Assembly (NCBI GenBank): GCA_034430175.1
Contig: DAOUFI010000014.1
Coordinates: forward strand, 1 to 64,000
Length of the DNA stretch: 64,000 nucleotides
Reading direction: 5' to 3'
Source of the DNA: UBA6107 sp034430175
Lineage (GTDB): Bacteria; Chloroflexota; Anaerolineae; Anaerolineales; Anaerolineaceae
Position 1 is the stretch's first letter. Each line of letters opens with the position of its first letter. Shown here one piece after another: positions 43,298 through 52,755 of this stretch. A model generated the notes under the pieces. The model had not been told where the DNA came from. It ran no database searches and saw only the letters and a list, made by a program, of their open reading frames with translations. A program made the position numbers and the translations under genes.

Positions 43298-44779
43298 ATG
43301 GACGTTGAATTACAGAACATTCAGAAAACATTTGGCAAGGTCCATGCGAATAACGATATTTCAATGATCGTCCGGTCTGGTGAAGTACAAGGCATTCTGG
43401 GTGAAAATGGGGCTGGAAAAAGCACTCTGATGAAAATCCTCTCTGGCTTTTTCAAGGCGGATTCCGGGAGTATCTTACTTGGAGGAAAAAAGGTCGTGAT
43501 TTCCTCTCCGGCAGATTCCGTCCGGTTGGGGATTGGAATGCTTCATCAAGATCCATTGGATTTTCCACCCATGAAGGTTTTGGATAATCTGATTACCGGT
43601 AGCCATGAGGGTATGTTCCCGAACAGAAAGAAAGTTCTTCGTGAATTTCAAGAACTTCAACGGCAATTCAATTTCACCATCTCTCCCGATGTTTATGTTG
43701 ATTCCTTGACGGTTGGTGAGAGACAGCAATTGGAAATACTTCGGCTATTATGGTTGGGAGCTGAAGTCTTGATTCTCGACGAGCCAACTACTGGTATTTC
43801 GGCAGAGCAAAAACTGCAGTTGTTTTCCATGGTTAAGTTACTATCAAAGCAGGGAAAAGTTATTTTCTTCGTCACGCATAAACTAGAAGAGGCTGAATCA
43901 CTATGTTCGCAAATTGCGGTATTCAGACAAGGGAAGAATGTGGGACAAGTGCTCCCTCCTTATGATACCGATAAATTAGTTTCGATGATGTTTGGAAAAA
44001 CTCTGGACAGAAAAAGTAGAAGTACTTACTCTCAGGATTGTTCAAATTTTGAAATCGAAAACCTGAAGATAGATGATATCCGTGTGCCTATCAAGAATGT
44101 CAATTTCTGTATTAACAAGGGTGAGGTGATTGGTCTTGCGGGAATGGAAGGATCGGGTCAGTCAATCATTCTCCGAGCCCTGGCTGGTCTTGTCCGTCCG
44201 TCTGGCGGACATATTTGGATAAAGGATGATAAGGGAAGTAAGAAAGACCTGGTCGGTAAGCATTATTTCACTTTTCGTGATGCTGGCATCTCATTCTTAC
44301 CGGCGGCACGCTTGGAAGAAGCACTGATCGCTGGATTAAATTTAAAAGAACATTTTATCCTTGCGGAGAAACAGAAAGGTTTGTTCATTGACAATAAATC
44401 AGCTGAACAATTGACACAAACTAGGATTAAAGATTTTAACATCAAAGGCACAGGCGAAAATACAATTGAATCGTTATCTGGTGGAAATCAACAGCGGGCG
44501 GAATTGGCACTTCTAAGGCAACCATTGAGATTGCTTTTACTTGAGCATCCTACACGTGGTTTGGATATCGAATCGGCGCAATATATTTGGCAAAAGATGC
44601 AAAAAAGGTGCGCGGAAGGTGCAAGCGTGATCTTTGTGTCGTCTGATCTGGATGAAATCATTAATTACAGCAATCGAATTCTGGTGTTCTATGGTGGTCG
44701 GGTTTCAAAACCATTGGATGCTTCCAAAGTGACAGTTGACGACCTGGGGCAGTTGATTGGCGGAAAAGGTTGGGAATAA
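43298..44779 (+). CDS. Nucleoside-type ABC transporter ATPase (two ABC domains)
   Basis: This 493-residue cytoplasmic ATPase is of the duplicated sugar/nucleoside class. The first domain has Walker A GENGAGKST (35-43), signature LTVGERQQLEIL and Walker B VLILDEPTTGIS. The second has GMEGSGQS with no Walker lysine, LSGGNQQRAEL and LLLEHPTRGLD, as is usual for the class. It couples to the two permeases that follow. Its codons are more AT-rich than those of the enzymes upstream. Confidence 0.93.
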   Translation: MDVELQNIQKTFGKVHANNDISMIVRSGEVQGILGENGAGKSTLMKILSGFFKADSGSILLGGKKVVISSPADSVRLGIGMLHQDPLDFPPMKVLDNLITGSHEGMFPNRKKVLREFQELQRQFNFTISPDVYVDSLTVGERQQLEILRLLWLGAEVLILDEPTTGISAEQKLQLFSMVKLLSKQGKVIFFVTHKLEEAESLCSQIAVFRQGKNVGQVLPPYDTDKLVSMMFGKTLDRKSRSTYSQDCSNFEIENLKIDDIRVPIKNVNFCINKGEVIGLAGMEGSGQSIILRALAGLVRPSGGHIWIKDDKGSKKDLVGKHYFTFRDAGISFLPAARLEEALIAGLNLKEHFILAEKQKGLFIDNKSAEQLTQTRIKDFNIKGTGENTIESLSGGNQQRAELALLRQPLRLLLLEHPTRGLDIESAQYIWQKMQKRCAEGASVIFVSSDLDEIINYSNRILVFYGGRVSKPLDASKVTVDDLGQLIGGKGWE

Positions 44780-44797
44780 TTGCGAAAGGATATGGAG

Positions 44798-45922
44798 ATG
44801 ACCACTCACGAAACAAATTCCAAACCCAACCGGACCAATTGGATCTACTGGTTATTGACCAACCGGGTTTCATCATTATTCATTGCTGTGATTCTGGCTT
44901 TGCTCTTTACCTGCTTGGTTATCCTTGTGATCAAAGCCGATCCAATTAAATTGTTCAAAGTTCTATATACAGGCTCTTTGGGTTCGATGGATGCCATAAC
45001 ACAGGTATTACAATCTTGGGTGCCCATGGTTTTGGCTTCTCTTGGTTTAATGTTCACTTTTACCGCAGGATTATGGAATATTGGTATGGAGGGCCAGATT
45101 GAAATTGGTGCAATTTTCTCTTATGGGGTAATGCGCATTTTCATGTTCGCTGACCCGACCAGCAATCTGGCAAGTGTCCCCGGTGGATGGGTTATTGTCC
45201 TTTCAATTCTAGCGGGAATCTTTGGAGGGGCGATTTGGGCTTTGCTTGTTGGACTGCTGAAGAATTTTGGCGGTGTAAATGAGATCTTCGGGGGATTAGG
45301 TTTCAACTTCATCGCTCATGCAATAATGCTCTACCTCGTTTATGGCCCGTGGAAGCCTACCGGCGTGGCCAATGGAAGCACGAAAATGTTACCGGCACAA
45401 TATTGGATGCCCCAATTAACTGGATCCTATTTGAGTTTATGGTCTCTTGGAATCGCAGTGGTGGCTGTGGTAATCGTAACCATCGTTTTACAGGGGACCC
45501 ATTTTGGTCTCAAATTGAAAGCGGTTGGTAAAAATAATAAATCCTCTTTCTTGTTGGGTATACCAACCAATAGATATATGTTGCTGTCGTTCATTTTGTG
45601 TGGCATATTTGCGGGTCTTACCGGTGCCATGCAAGTGACCTCTTTCAACCATGTATTGAATTATAAAATTTCTGGCGGTTATGGATACATGGGTTTGATG
45701 GTGGGCATGTTGGCGAATATCCAGCCATTGGTAACTGCGCCCATCGCGTTCGTTTTTGTCGCATTGACCAAAGGTGCAGCGGGTTTGGGTATGGATATGC
45801 ACCTTGATTCAAATCTGTCTGGTGTTATTCAAGGTACTTTGGTTTTATTCGTGCTGGTGATGAATGGCGTGCGCAAGATTCTGACCAAGAAGTATAAAGG
45901 AGCAAAATGGACAGCGCGGTAA
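44798..45922 (+). CDS. Nucleoside-type ABC permease 1
   Basis: This 374-residue integral membrane protein of the BPD_transp_2 (branched-chain/ribose/nucleoside) family begins with a polar N-terminus (MTTHETNSKPNRTNWIYWL). About nine or ten helices are expected; NIGMEGQIEIGAIFSYGVM and GYMGLMVGMLANIQPL are typical of NupB/YufP-like proteins. The start is the ATG eight bases after AAAGG. It overlaps permease 2 by 16 bases. Confidence 0.9.
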   Translation: MTTHETNSKPNRTNWIYWLLTNRVSSLFIAVILALLFTCLVILVIKADPIKLFKVLYTGSLGSMDAITQVLQSWVPMVLASLGLMFTFTAGLWNIGMEGQIEIGAIFSYGVMRIFMFADPTSNLASVPGGWVIVLSILAGIFGGAIWALLVGLLKNFGGVNEIFGGLGFNFIAHAIMLYLVYGPWKPTGVANGSTKMLPAQYWMPQLTGSYLSLWSLGIAVVAVVIVTIVLQGTHFGLKLKAVGKNNKSSFLLGIPTNRYMLLSFILCGIFAGLTGAMQVTSFNHVLNYKISGGYGYMGLMVGMLANIQPLVTAPIAFVFVALTKGAAGLGMDMHLDSNLSGVIQGTLVLFVLVMNGVRKILTKKYKGAKWTAR

Positions 45923-46899
45923 TCAACAGTATTGCTTCGATTATTGCCTGGTCAGCGCCGGTGATATTTGGCGTGATCGGCGAAACAATAACAGAACGGG
46001 CGGGGGTTATGAACCTTTCGCTAAACGGAAGCTTGATCCTCACTGCCATGGTGGGGTTTGTGGTAGCCACCAATACGGGCAGTTTTTTACTTGGCTTTAT
46101 CATTGCAGCTCTGGTGGGCTCGCTAATTGCGTTACTCATCGCCGTACTGAACATCGAACTGAAACAATCACAGGTCGCGGTGGGTTATGTGCTGGCAATG
46201 TCGACCCAAAGTCTGGCATATTTTCTCGGCGCCTCTTATGTTGGCAAACCGGTACTGGCGTTACCACAAATTGAGATCCCTCTACTTTCATCCATTCCAT
46301 TTGTTGGGCCAATATTGTTCGACCAAACATTGGTGACATATCTTAGTTATTTGTTGATTATTGTCTGTTATATCTGGCTATTCAAAACGCATCAGGGTCT
46401 GGTGCTTCAAGGTATTGGTGAACGTCCTTCAGCAGCCTATATCCGAGGCGCGAACGTCAACCGGCTGCGCTACATTTACACAGCCATTGGGGGCGCTTTG
46501 GTGGGTGTGGGCGGTGCGCTTTACTCACTGAGCGTAAAAACGTGGAATGGACAACTTTCAGGTCTGGATGGTATTGGTTGGATCATCCTGGCAATTACTA
46601 TCTTTGGCGGCTGGCATCCCATCAAAGGCGCGTTGGGTTCGTATCTCTTTGTTGTATTACAATACCTGGGTATTGTCTTACAACCTCTGATGCCTAACGT
46701 CAATTCGCGCGTCCTCCAGGTGGCACCTTTCCCATTGATGATACTGGCTTTACTGTTCGTCAATATCGGTAATGCTGATTGGGTGGATCGGACTCTGGCG
46801 GGGTTACCGGAATCTGTGCGTAGAACGATCTCAAAAGTACTACGCGCAATGCGGACCTCACCTCCAGCAGCGCTTGGTATACCATTCGAAAATGAATAG
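45907..46899 (+). CDS. Nucleoside-type ABC permease 2
   Basis: This 330-residue protein is the second BPD_transp_2 permease, of the NupC/YufQ type. Motifs are VIFGVIGETITERAGVMNLS, LKQSQVAVGYVLAM, YIRGANVNRLRYIYTAIGGA and GLDGIGWIILAITIFGGWHP. With permease 1 it forms the channel. It overlaps the gene before it and is followed ten bases later by the threonine-synthase-like gene, so uptake and catabolism appear to be one transcription unit. Confidence 0.92.
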   Translation: MDSAVINSIASIIAWSAPVIFGVIGETITERAGVMNLSLNGSLILTAMVGFVVATNTGSFLLGFIIAALVGSLIALLIAVLNIELKQSQVAVGYVLAMSTQSLAYFLGASYVGKPVLALPQIEIPLLSSIPFVGPILFDQTLVTYLSYLLIIVCYIWLFKTHQGLVLQGIGERPSAAYIRGANVNRLRYIYTAIGGALVGVGGALYSLSVKTWNGQLSGLDGIGWIILAITIFGGWHPIKGALGSYLFVVLQYLGIVLQPLMPNVNSRVLQVAPFPLMILALLFVNIGNADWVDRTLAGLPESVRRTISKVLRAMRTSPPAALGIPFENE

Positions 46900-46908
46900 G
46901 ATTTGAAA

Positions 46909-48156
46909 ATGAGTCAATATATTGGTTATAAGTGCTCAATTTGTGGAAAAGAATTCGCGCCAGCTTCAATTATGTATACCTGTCCCCATTGTGATGGGAA
47001 CCTGGATGTGGTTCTGGATTACAAATCAATCCAATCCAGGTATCAGGTTGAAGATATCACCACCCGGACCGATTTCTCTTTGTGGCGATACCTTCCTCTA
47101 CTCCCGGTGAATGACCCCGGTGGAGAAGGAACAACATTACGCTGCGCGGGTTGGACCCCTCTCTACACACCCCCCGCATTAATGAAGAAACTGGGAATGG
47201 AACATTTATGGATTAAGGATGAAGGTAAGAACCCGACCGCGTCCTTTAAAGATCGCGCCAGTTCGGTGGTGGTCGCTCGTGCCAGAGAGATTGGCGCTGA
47301 TATTGTTGTTACTGCTTCCACCGGAAACGCTGGAGCGGCGCTTGCGGGTATGTCAGCGGCAATTGGGCAAAAAGCCATCATCTTTGCGCCGAAAACAGCT
47401 CCACAGGCAAAGATCGCTCAACTTCTTATTTATGGAGCTCAGGTTATCCTTGTAGACGGTAATTACGACTCCGCCTTCGATTTAACGATCGAAGCATCGA
47501 GAGAATTTGGATGGTACTGCCGTAACACTGGATTCAACCCATTCACTGCTGAGGGAAAAAAGACAGCCGCGCTTGAAATTTGGGAGCAAATTTGCCTGAA
47601 TCTACCGGATGATTCATTGCCTTTGAACGTTTTCGTCTCAGTGGGCGATGGGAATATTATTTCCGGCCTGCATAAGGGTTTTAAGGATTTGATGACGCTG
47701 GGTTGGCTAAAGCAAATGCCACGAATTTTTGGCGTGCAGTCAGAAAAATCCGCCGCGGTAGCCAATACCTTCTTTGCCGGCGATGAAAAGATCATTACAA
47801 TTGAAGCGACGACCATTGCCGACTCGATTAGTGTTGATCTGCCACGTGACGGCGTCAGAGCCGTCAGGGCGGCAAGAGAGACTGGCGGTAGTTATATCAC
47901 CGTGTCGGATGAAGAGATTATCGCCGGAATTGGTGAATTGGGACCTTACGGTATTTTTGTGGAACCTGCTGGATCTACTTCGTATATGGGGATGAAGAAA
48001 GCCCTTGCTAATAAACAGATCGATCCACATGAACCAACGGTGGTGATTAACACCGGTAATGGTCTCAAAGACATCCGGGCTGCAATGATGGCAGTCAAGG
48101 AAGCCCCTGTCATTGAACCCACCATGACCTCACTGAAAAAGTACCTTAACCAATAA
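46909..48156 (+). CDS. Threonine-synthase-like PLP enzyme with zinc ribbon
   Basis: This 415-residue fold-type-II PLP enzyme has an N-terminal ribbon with KCSICGKEF and YTCPHCDG. PLP binds to Lys in NPTASFKDRASS, phosphate-site residues are in TASTGNAGAALAG, and EPAGSTSYMG follows. It resembles threonine synthase, but no other threonine genes are present. In the equivalent E. coli cluster the PLP enzyme is diaminopropionate ammonia-lyase (YgeX), so a beta-elimination or replacement role in nucleobase catabolism is a real alternative. The start is the ATG after AGGA, not the upstream TTG. Confidence 0.75.
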   Translation: MSQYIGYKCSICGKEFAPASIMYTCPHCDGNLDVVLDYKSIQSRYQVEDITTRTDFSLWRYLPLLPVNDPGGEGTTLRCAGWTPLYTPPALMKKLGMEHLWIKDEGKNPTASFKDRASSVVVARAREIGADIVVTASTGNAGAALAGMSAAIGQKAIIFAPKTAPQAKIAQLLIYGAQVILVDGNYDSAFDLTIEASREFGWYCRNTGFNPFTAEGKKTAALEIWEQICLNLPDDSLPLNVFVSVGDGNIISGLHKGFKDLMTLGWLKQMPRIFGVQSEKSAAVANTFFAGDEKIITIEATTIADSISVDLPRDGVRAVRAARETGGSYITVSDEEIIAGIGELGPYGIFVEPAGSTSYMGMKKALANKQIDPHEPTVVINTGNGLKDIRAAMMAVKEAPVIEPTMTSLKKYLNQ

Positions 48157-48171
48157 TTACAAAGGAACGCT

Positions 48172-49113
48172 ATGGAACCTGTATTTACTGTAATTGTGCC
48201 GGTCTACAACGAAAAAGATTGTCTGGATGAGTTATATCAACGTGTTGGCAAAGTAATGGAACAGACTGGACAGACCTGGGAACTGGTCCTTGTTGATGAT
48301 GGGTCGACCGATGGGTCAACCGAAATGATCCGCGCCTTAGCAAAAAACGATAAAAGAGTTCGGCCAGTAATCTTTGCCCGTAATTACGGTCATCAGATTG
48401 CTGTTACCGCAGGGATGGATTATTCGCGGGGAAAGGCAGTGGTGGTGATTGATGCTGATTTGCAGGATCCCCCTGAGGTGATCCTGGAACTGATCGCCAA
48501 ATGGAGAGAAGGAAATGAAGTGGTTTATGCTGTTCGCACAGAAAGGGAAGGGGAGACCTGGTTTAAATTAAAAACAGCTTCGCTTTTCTATAGGATGATC
48601 TACATGATCACCGATGTTAAGATTCCCATGGACACCGGTGATTTCCGCCTGTTAGACCGCAAGGTAGTCAACGTCATGAACGGTATGCGCGAAAGGCAAC
48701 GTTTCCTGCGAGGGATGTCTGCCTGGGTGGGTTTCAAACAAGTTGGAGTGCCCTATAAACGAGCTGCGAGGTACGCAGGAAAAACCAAGTACCCTTTCAA
48801 GAAGATGCTCAAATTGGCTATGACCGCCATCACCAGCTTTTCGTACTTTCCACTTCAACTGGCAACATGGCTAGGAGCCGGTTTATCTGGCATAAGTCTG
48901 CTCTTGCTGATCGTGGTCATTATTCTGCGAACTTTTCAATCGCAATTCCTGAGTGGGCAGGCAGCGACACTGATCGCTGTTATTTTCCTGGGGGGAATCC
49001 AATTGATCTGTTTAGGTATTCTCGGCGAGTATATTGGCCGAATTTATGATGAAGCCAAAGGGCGCCCCCTGTACACAACAGTGGAATCGCCTGATGACGA
49101 ATCTAAAAATTAA
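48172..49113 (+). CDS. GT2 glycosyltransferase, DPM1/GtrB type
   Basis: This 313-residue enzyme has a cytoplasmic GT-A domain (FTVIVPVYNEKDCLDEL, ELVLVDDGSTDGS, DADLQDPPE) and two C-terminal membrane helices at about 228-253 and 263-286. Relatives move a sugar from a nucleotide to a polyprenyl phosphate. It sits between two PLP-enzyme genes with 15-base gaps on each side, which is odd for a cell-envelope enzyme in a catabolic operon. Confidence 0.88.
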   Translation: MEPVFTVIVPVYNEKDCLDELYQRVGKVMEQTGQTWELVLVDDGSTDGSTEMIRALAKNDKRVRPVIFARNYGHQIAVTAGMDYSRGKAVVVIDADLQDPPEVILELIAKWREGNEVVYAVRTEREGETWFKLKTASLFYRMIYMITDVKIPMDTGDFRLLDRKVVNVMNGMRERQRFLRGMSAWVGFKQVGVPYKRAARYAGKTKYPFKKMLKLAMTAITSFSYFPLQLATWLGAGLSGISLLLLIVVIILRTFQSQFLSGQAATLIAVIFLGGIQLICLGILGEYIGRIYDEAKGRPLYTTVESPDDESKN

Positions 49114-49128
49114 TGGAGAGAACCTAAA

Positions 49129-50595
49129 ATGGCTAAGATTGATTTAACTGTAATCAAAGACAGACAGGAACGCGCGATTAAACGTATGCGCGAGCGTAAC
49201 ATAATCCTGCCCACCTTCGCTCAGATGAAGAATCCTGATTTAATTCCAGCCAAGGTAAAAGAAGAACTGCGCTCGATTGGTTTGTGGGATGTTCATCCAC
49301 GGAACTTGTTCCGAATCACCTGGCATAATGAACCCGTACTCAATGGCGGACAATTTAATGGTGTCAATTACATCGAATTCCCCCCCAGTCTTACCGGCAC
49401 CAAAGCCCGTGTGATTGCTTTGGTAGGTAAGTGGTTCCCGACTGGCGCTCATAAAGTCGGAGCTGCATATGGTTGTTTGGTTCCTCGGTTAATCACCGGT
49501 CAGTTCGACCCGACGACACAAAAAGCGGTCTGGCCTTCTACCGGTAACTATTGCCGTGGTGGCGCCTATGATTCAGCTCTCATGGCTTGTGATTCCATTG
49601 CCATCCTTCCAGAAGGCATGTCGCGTGAGCGTTTTGAATGGCTAAAAAAGATTGCCAGCGAGGTGATCGCTACCCCAGGTAGTGAATCGAACGTTAAAGA
49701 GATTTTCGACAAATGTTGGGAACTGCGTAAATCGGGTCAGGACCTGATGATCTTTAACCAGTTTGAAGAATTTGGTAATTACATGTGGCATTACGAGATT
49801 ACGGGTCACGCCATGGAAGAGGTCCTTAAACGCGTCATGGGTCCGAAGGACAATTATCGGGGTGTGGCGTTAACCACAGGCTCTGCCGGTACGATCGCTT
49901 GCGGTGACTACATGAAACAGGTATTCCCCACAAGCAAGATCATAGCAAGTGAAGCGTTGCAATGCCCAACCCTGCTTGATAATGGTTTTGGATCTCACCG
50001 CATTGAAGGCATCGGCGACAAGCACGTGCCCTGGATCCATAACATCAAGACTACCGACATGGTCGTGGCTATTGACGACAATGCTGTGGTCAACATCATG
50101 CGCTTGTTCAACGAGCCTGAAGGGAAAAAGTACCTGGCTAAGAAAGGCGTTCCAGAAGCCATTGTCAATCAACTCGATCTTCTTGGCTTTTCTGGTATCG
50201 CCAATACCCTGTCAGCCATCAAATTTGCAAAGTATTATGAGTTGGGCGAAAATGATGTTGTATTGACAGTTCTCACCGATTCCATGCAGCTCTACGGCAG
50301 CCGTATTGATGAAATGCGTAAGCAATTCGGAGAATTCACGGTAACCGATGCCGCAGAAACTTTCGCGCGATATTTACACGGCGTTACTAATGATAACTTG
50401 CTTGAATTGACTTATGAATCACGCAAGCGTGTTCACAACCTCAAGTACTATACTTGGGTCGAGCAGCAGGGCAAGACTTATGATGAGATCCAGGACCAAT
50501 GGTACGAACCAAATTACTGGACCGATATCCAATCTCAGGTTGGCGAAATTGATGAGTTGATCAAGGAATTCAACGGCAAAGTTGGAATTGCCTGA
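49129..50595 (+). CDS. TrpB-like fold-type-II PLP enzyme, unknown reaction
   Basis: In this 488-residue protein, KWFPTGAHKVGAAYG resembles the HTGAHK motif of tryptophan synthase beta, marking the PLP lysine. WPSTGNYCRGGAYDS is the substrate-loop equivalent and TTGSAGTIACGDYMK the phosphate-binding region. It is longer than cysteine synthases and matches no enzyme that I can name. Position suggests that it acts on an amino-acid-like product of ring opening, such as diaminopropionate or a ureido compound (inference). Confidence 0.7.
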   Translation: MAKIDLTVIKDRQERAIKRMRERNIILPTFAQMKNPDLIPAKVKEELRSIGLWDVHPRNLFRITWHNEPVLNGGQFNGVNYIEFPPSLTGTKARVIALVGKWFPTGAHKVGAAYGCLVPRLITGQFDPTTQKAVWPSTGNYCRGGAYDSALMACDSIAILPEGMSRERFEWLKKIASEVIATPGSESNVKEIFDKCWELRKSGQDLMIFNQFEEFGNYMWHYEITGHAMEEVLKRVMGPKDNYRGVALTTGSAGTIACGDYMKQVFPTSKIIASEALQCPTLLDNGFGSHRIEGIGDKHVPWIHNIKTTDMVVAIDDNAVVNIMRLFNEPEGKKYLAKKGVPEAIVNQLDLLGFSGIANTLSAIKFAKYYELGENDVVLTVLTDSMQLYGSRIDEMRKQFGEFTVTDAAETFARYLHGVTNDNLLELTYESRKRVHNLKYYTWVEQQGKTYDEIQDQWYEPNYWTDIQSQVGEIDELIKEFNGKVGIA

Positions 50596-50613
50596 TCTTC
50601 ATAACAAAACCAC

Positions 50614-50647
50614 AACTGGAGCAGATCATACCTGCTCCAGTTTTTTT
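50614..50647 (+). terminator. Strong intrinsic terminator
   Basis: AACTGGAGCAG and CTGCTCCAGTT pair around ATCATAC, running into seven T. It ends the main cluster transcript after the TrpB-like gene. Confidence 0.9.
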
Positions 50648-50685
50648 ATTCTGCCGTACAATAAACACAATCGAGGAGATGGTTT

Positions 50686-51276
50686 ATGGAGGGAAACCTA
50701 GCTGATTCGGCATTAATGCTGGTAGGTGTTATACCAGCGAGGAAAGATTTTGAAATCGCCCGCTTGTTAGGTTGGTATCGCATTCCATTCCGGATGGCGC
50801 CCAAGGTGATCGACGTGGATTACATTGCTTTCTACCAGACCGCGGCGTTCGGAAAAACCGCGCGTTGGCAGATAAGTTGGTACGCGCCTGTGAAAGGGTA
50901 TGAGTTAACCACCAGGAAGGAGTTGATCCGCGAAGAACCCGATCACCCACGGGCTGAAGAGGAGTACTACAAGATACAACTTGGAAGCTTACTGTGCCGG
51001 TCAGAACCGATCAAGGCTGATAAATGGAAGCGGCTTACCTTTCTTTATACCACTGGTCAATTGTTTAACCAGGCCAGGATCATTAATGACCTGGTTGTGA
51101 AATCTGATGAAAGACAAATCTTGTGGCGCAATCTGCGCGACCGGGCCACGCATGCAAATGCTTACTTGAAGAGCATGGATGAGCCAGAGATCCTTTCAGA
51201 TCCAGTCATGCTCGAGTTTTTTGGATCTTTTCTTACAAAAGGGGAGCCACCGGATATTGACTCTCTTGATTTCTAG
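50686..51276 (+). CDS. Orphan soluble protein with GWYRIP motif
   Basis: This 196-residue protein has no family I can name with certainty. The N-terminal part, about residues 10-68 (DFEIARLLGWYRIPFRMAPK, VDYIAFYQTAAFG), recalls a domain that I have seen in Chloroflexota and cyanobacterial proteins, sometimes ahead of nuclease-like parts; here only a short, charged helical C-terminus follows. There are no catalytic motifs or membrane segments. It lies between the terminator and the dihydropyrimidinase gene and may be unrelated to the pathway. Confidence 0.65.
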   Translation: MEGNLADSALMLVGVIPARKDFEIARLLGWYRIPFRMAPKVIDVDYIAFYQTAAFGKTARWQISWYAPVKGYELTTRKELIREEPDHPRAEEEYYKIQLGSLLCRSEPIKADKWKRLTFLYTTGQLFNQARIINDLVVKSDERQILWRNLRDRATHANAYLKSMDEPEILSDPVMLEFFGSFLTKGEPPDIDSLDF

Positions 51277-51333
51277 AGAAGGCATTCGCTGGTAGAATTG
51301 AAATGGAAATCCTTTACCAATAATCGAGGTACT

Positions 51334-52755
51334 ATGTCTCTTCTGATCAAGAACGGCATGCTCGTTACAACGAGTGAAACCTTTATCTCTGATATACGCG
51401 TAGAAGGCGAAAAGATCGTTGAGATTGGCAAAGCATTGACAGTGCCGGAATCTACCCAGGTGATCGATGCTAAAGACATGTATATCCTTCCCGGTGGGGT
51501 GGACGCGCATGTCCATCTGGATTTACCAATGGCAGGTACGGTTTCAAGCGACGATCATTATACGGGGACCAAAGCTGCTGCATTTGGCGGTACGACAACT
51601 GTGTTGGACTTCATTTCCCAGGATTCAGACGATTTGGTTGACCTGGCCAGGAAAGCAATTACAAAAGCTGAAGCAAAAGCCGCAATCGATTTTGGCTTTC
51701 ACATGAATATCACCCATTTTACTGGAGATGTAGCAAAACAAATCCCGTTGTTGGTAGAGCAAGGGATCACCAGCCTGAAGGTGTTCACCGCTTATAATGG
51801 CCGCCTGCGCTTACAAGATGGTGAGATATTCGAAGTTCTTAGAATCGCGAGAGATCATGGCATGTTAGTAATGGTCCATGCCGAAAATGGTGACGTCATC
51901 GATATTCTGATCCGTGAGGCGCTTGAACAGCACCATACATCTCCCATCTGGCATGCCAGGACACGTCCAGCATGGGGCGCGGAAGAAACCGTCGCCCGGG
52001 CAGCCGCCCTGGCTGCGACCGCAGACGCTTCGATCTATATCGTCCACATGAATACTGCGGGTGAGGTTGATCAATTGGAATATGCCCGCAGCCTGGGGAT
52101 TCCGGTGATGGGTGAGACTTGTCCGCAATACCTTTTCTTTACAGAAGAAGAATTGGAAAGGCCGGATGGAGCTAAATGGGTCTGTTCACCACCGATGCGT
52201 ACCGATTATGATCGCGAACGACTTTGGGAAGCGCTGGAGGAAGGTGTCATCCAAACCATCGCTACGGATCACTGTCCATTTTTCTACGATGGCAGTACTG
52301 CTATCGAGTATGAAGGAAAACCAGTCAAAATCGCCGGTAAAGAACTTGGAAAAGATGATTTCACCAAAATTCCGAATGGTCTGCCTGGTGTGGGTGATCG
52401 CCTTCCAGTACTGTGGACGGAAATGGTAGCCTCCAATAGATTCACTGTGAATCAATTCGTTGCCTTAAATAGTACCAACCCCGCAAAAATATTCGGACTT
52501 TATCCTCAAAAGGGAACACTGTTACCGGGTTCAGATGCCGATATAACCTTGTGGGATCCAAGCAAAGATGTCACCTATGGAAGAAAAATTGCCCAACACC
52601 GCACGGATTACAACCTTTATGAAGGCTGGCAGCTTTCCGGTTTTCCCTCCAAAGTATTTTCCCGCGGCGAATTGATCGTAGATGATGGCAAGTGGTTTGG
52701 GAAGCCCGGACGTGGTAAATATCTTCACGCTGCGGTAGATAATCCAATAATTTGA
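51334..52755 (+). CDS. hydA: Dihydropyrimidinase/hydantoinase
   Basis: This 473-residue amidohydrolase opens cyclic amides (dihydropyrimidines, hydantoins). GGVDAHVHLDLPM provides the HxH metal pair (His59, His61), GITSLKVFTAY the carboxylated lysine, MVHAENGD and YIVHMNTAGE further His ligands, and IATDHCPF the final Asp. It parallels hyuA in the E. coli anaerobic purine cluster. The start is the ATG after GAGG. Its stop overlaps the next ATG (TGATG), although the downstream gene is a membrane protein of another pathway. Confidence 0.92.
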   Translation: MSLLIKNGMLVTTSETFISDIRVEGEKIVEIGKALTVPESTQVIDAKDMYILPGGVDAHVHLDLPMAGTVSSDDHYTGTKAAAFGGTTTVLDFISQDSDDLVDLARKAITKAEAKAAIDFGFHMNITHFTGDVAKQIPLLVEQGITSLKVFTAYNGRLRLQDGEIFEVLRIARDHGMLVMVHAENGDVIDILIREALEQHHTSPIWHARTRPAWGAEETVARAAALAATADASIYIVHMNTAGEVDQLEYARSLGIPVMGETCPQYLFFTEEELERPDGAKWVCSPPMRTDYDRERLWEALEEGVIQTIATDHCPFFYDGSTAIEYEGKPVKIAGKELGKDDFTKIPNGLPGVGDRLPVLWTEMVASNRFTVNQFVALNSTNPAKIFGLYPQKGTLLPGSDADITLWDPSKDVTYGRKIAQHRTDYNLYEGWQLSGFPSKVFSRGELIVDDGKWFGKPGRGKYLHAAVDNPII

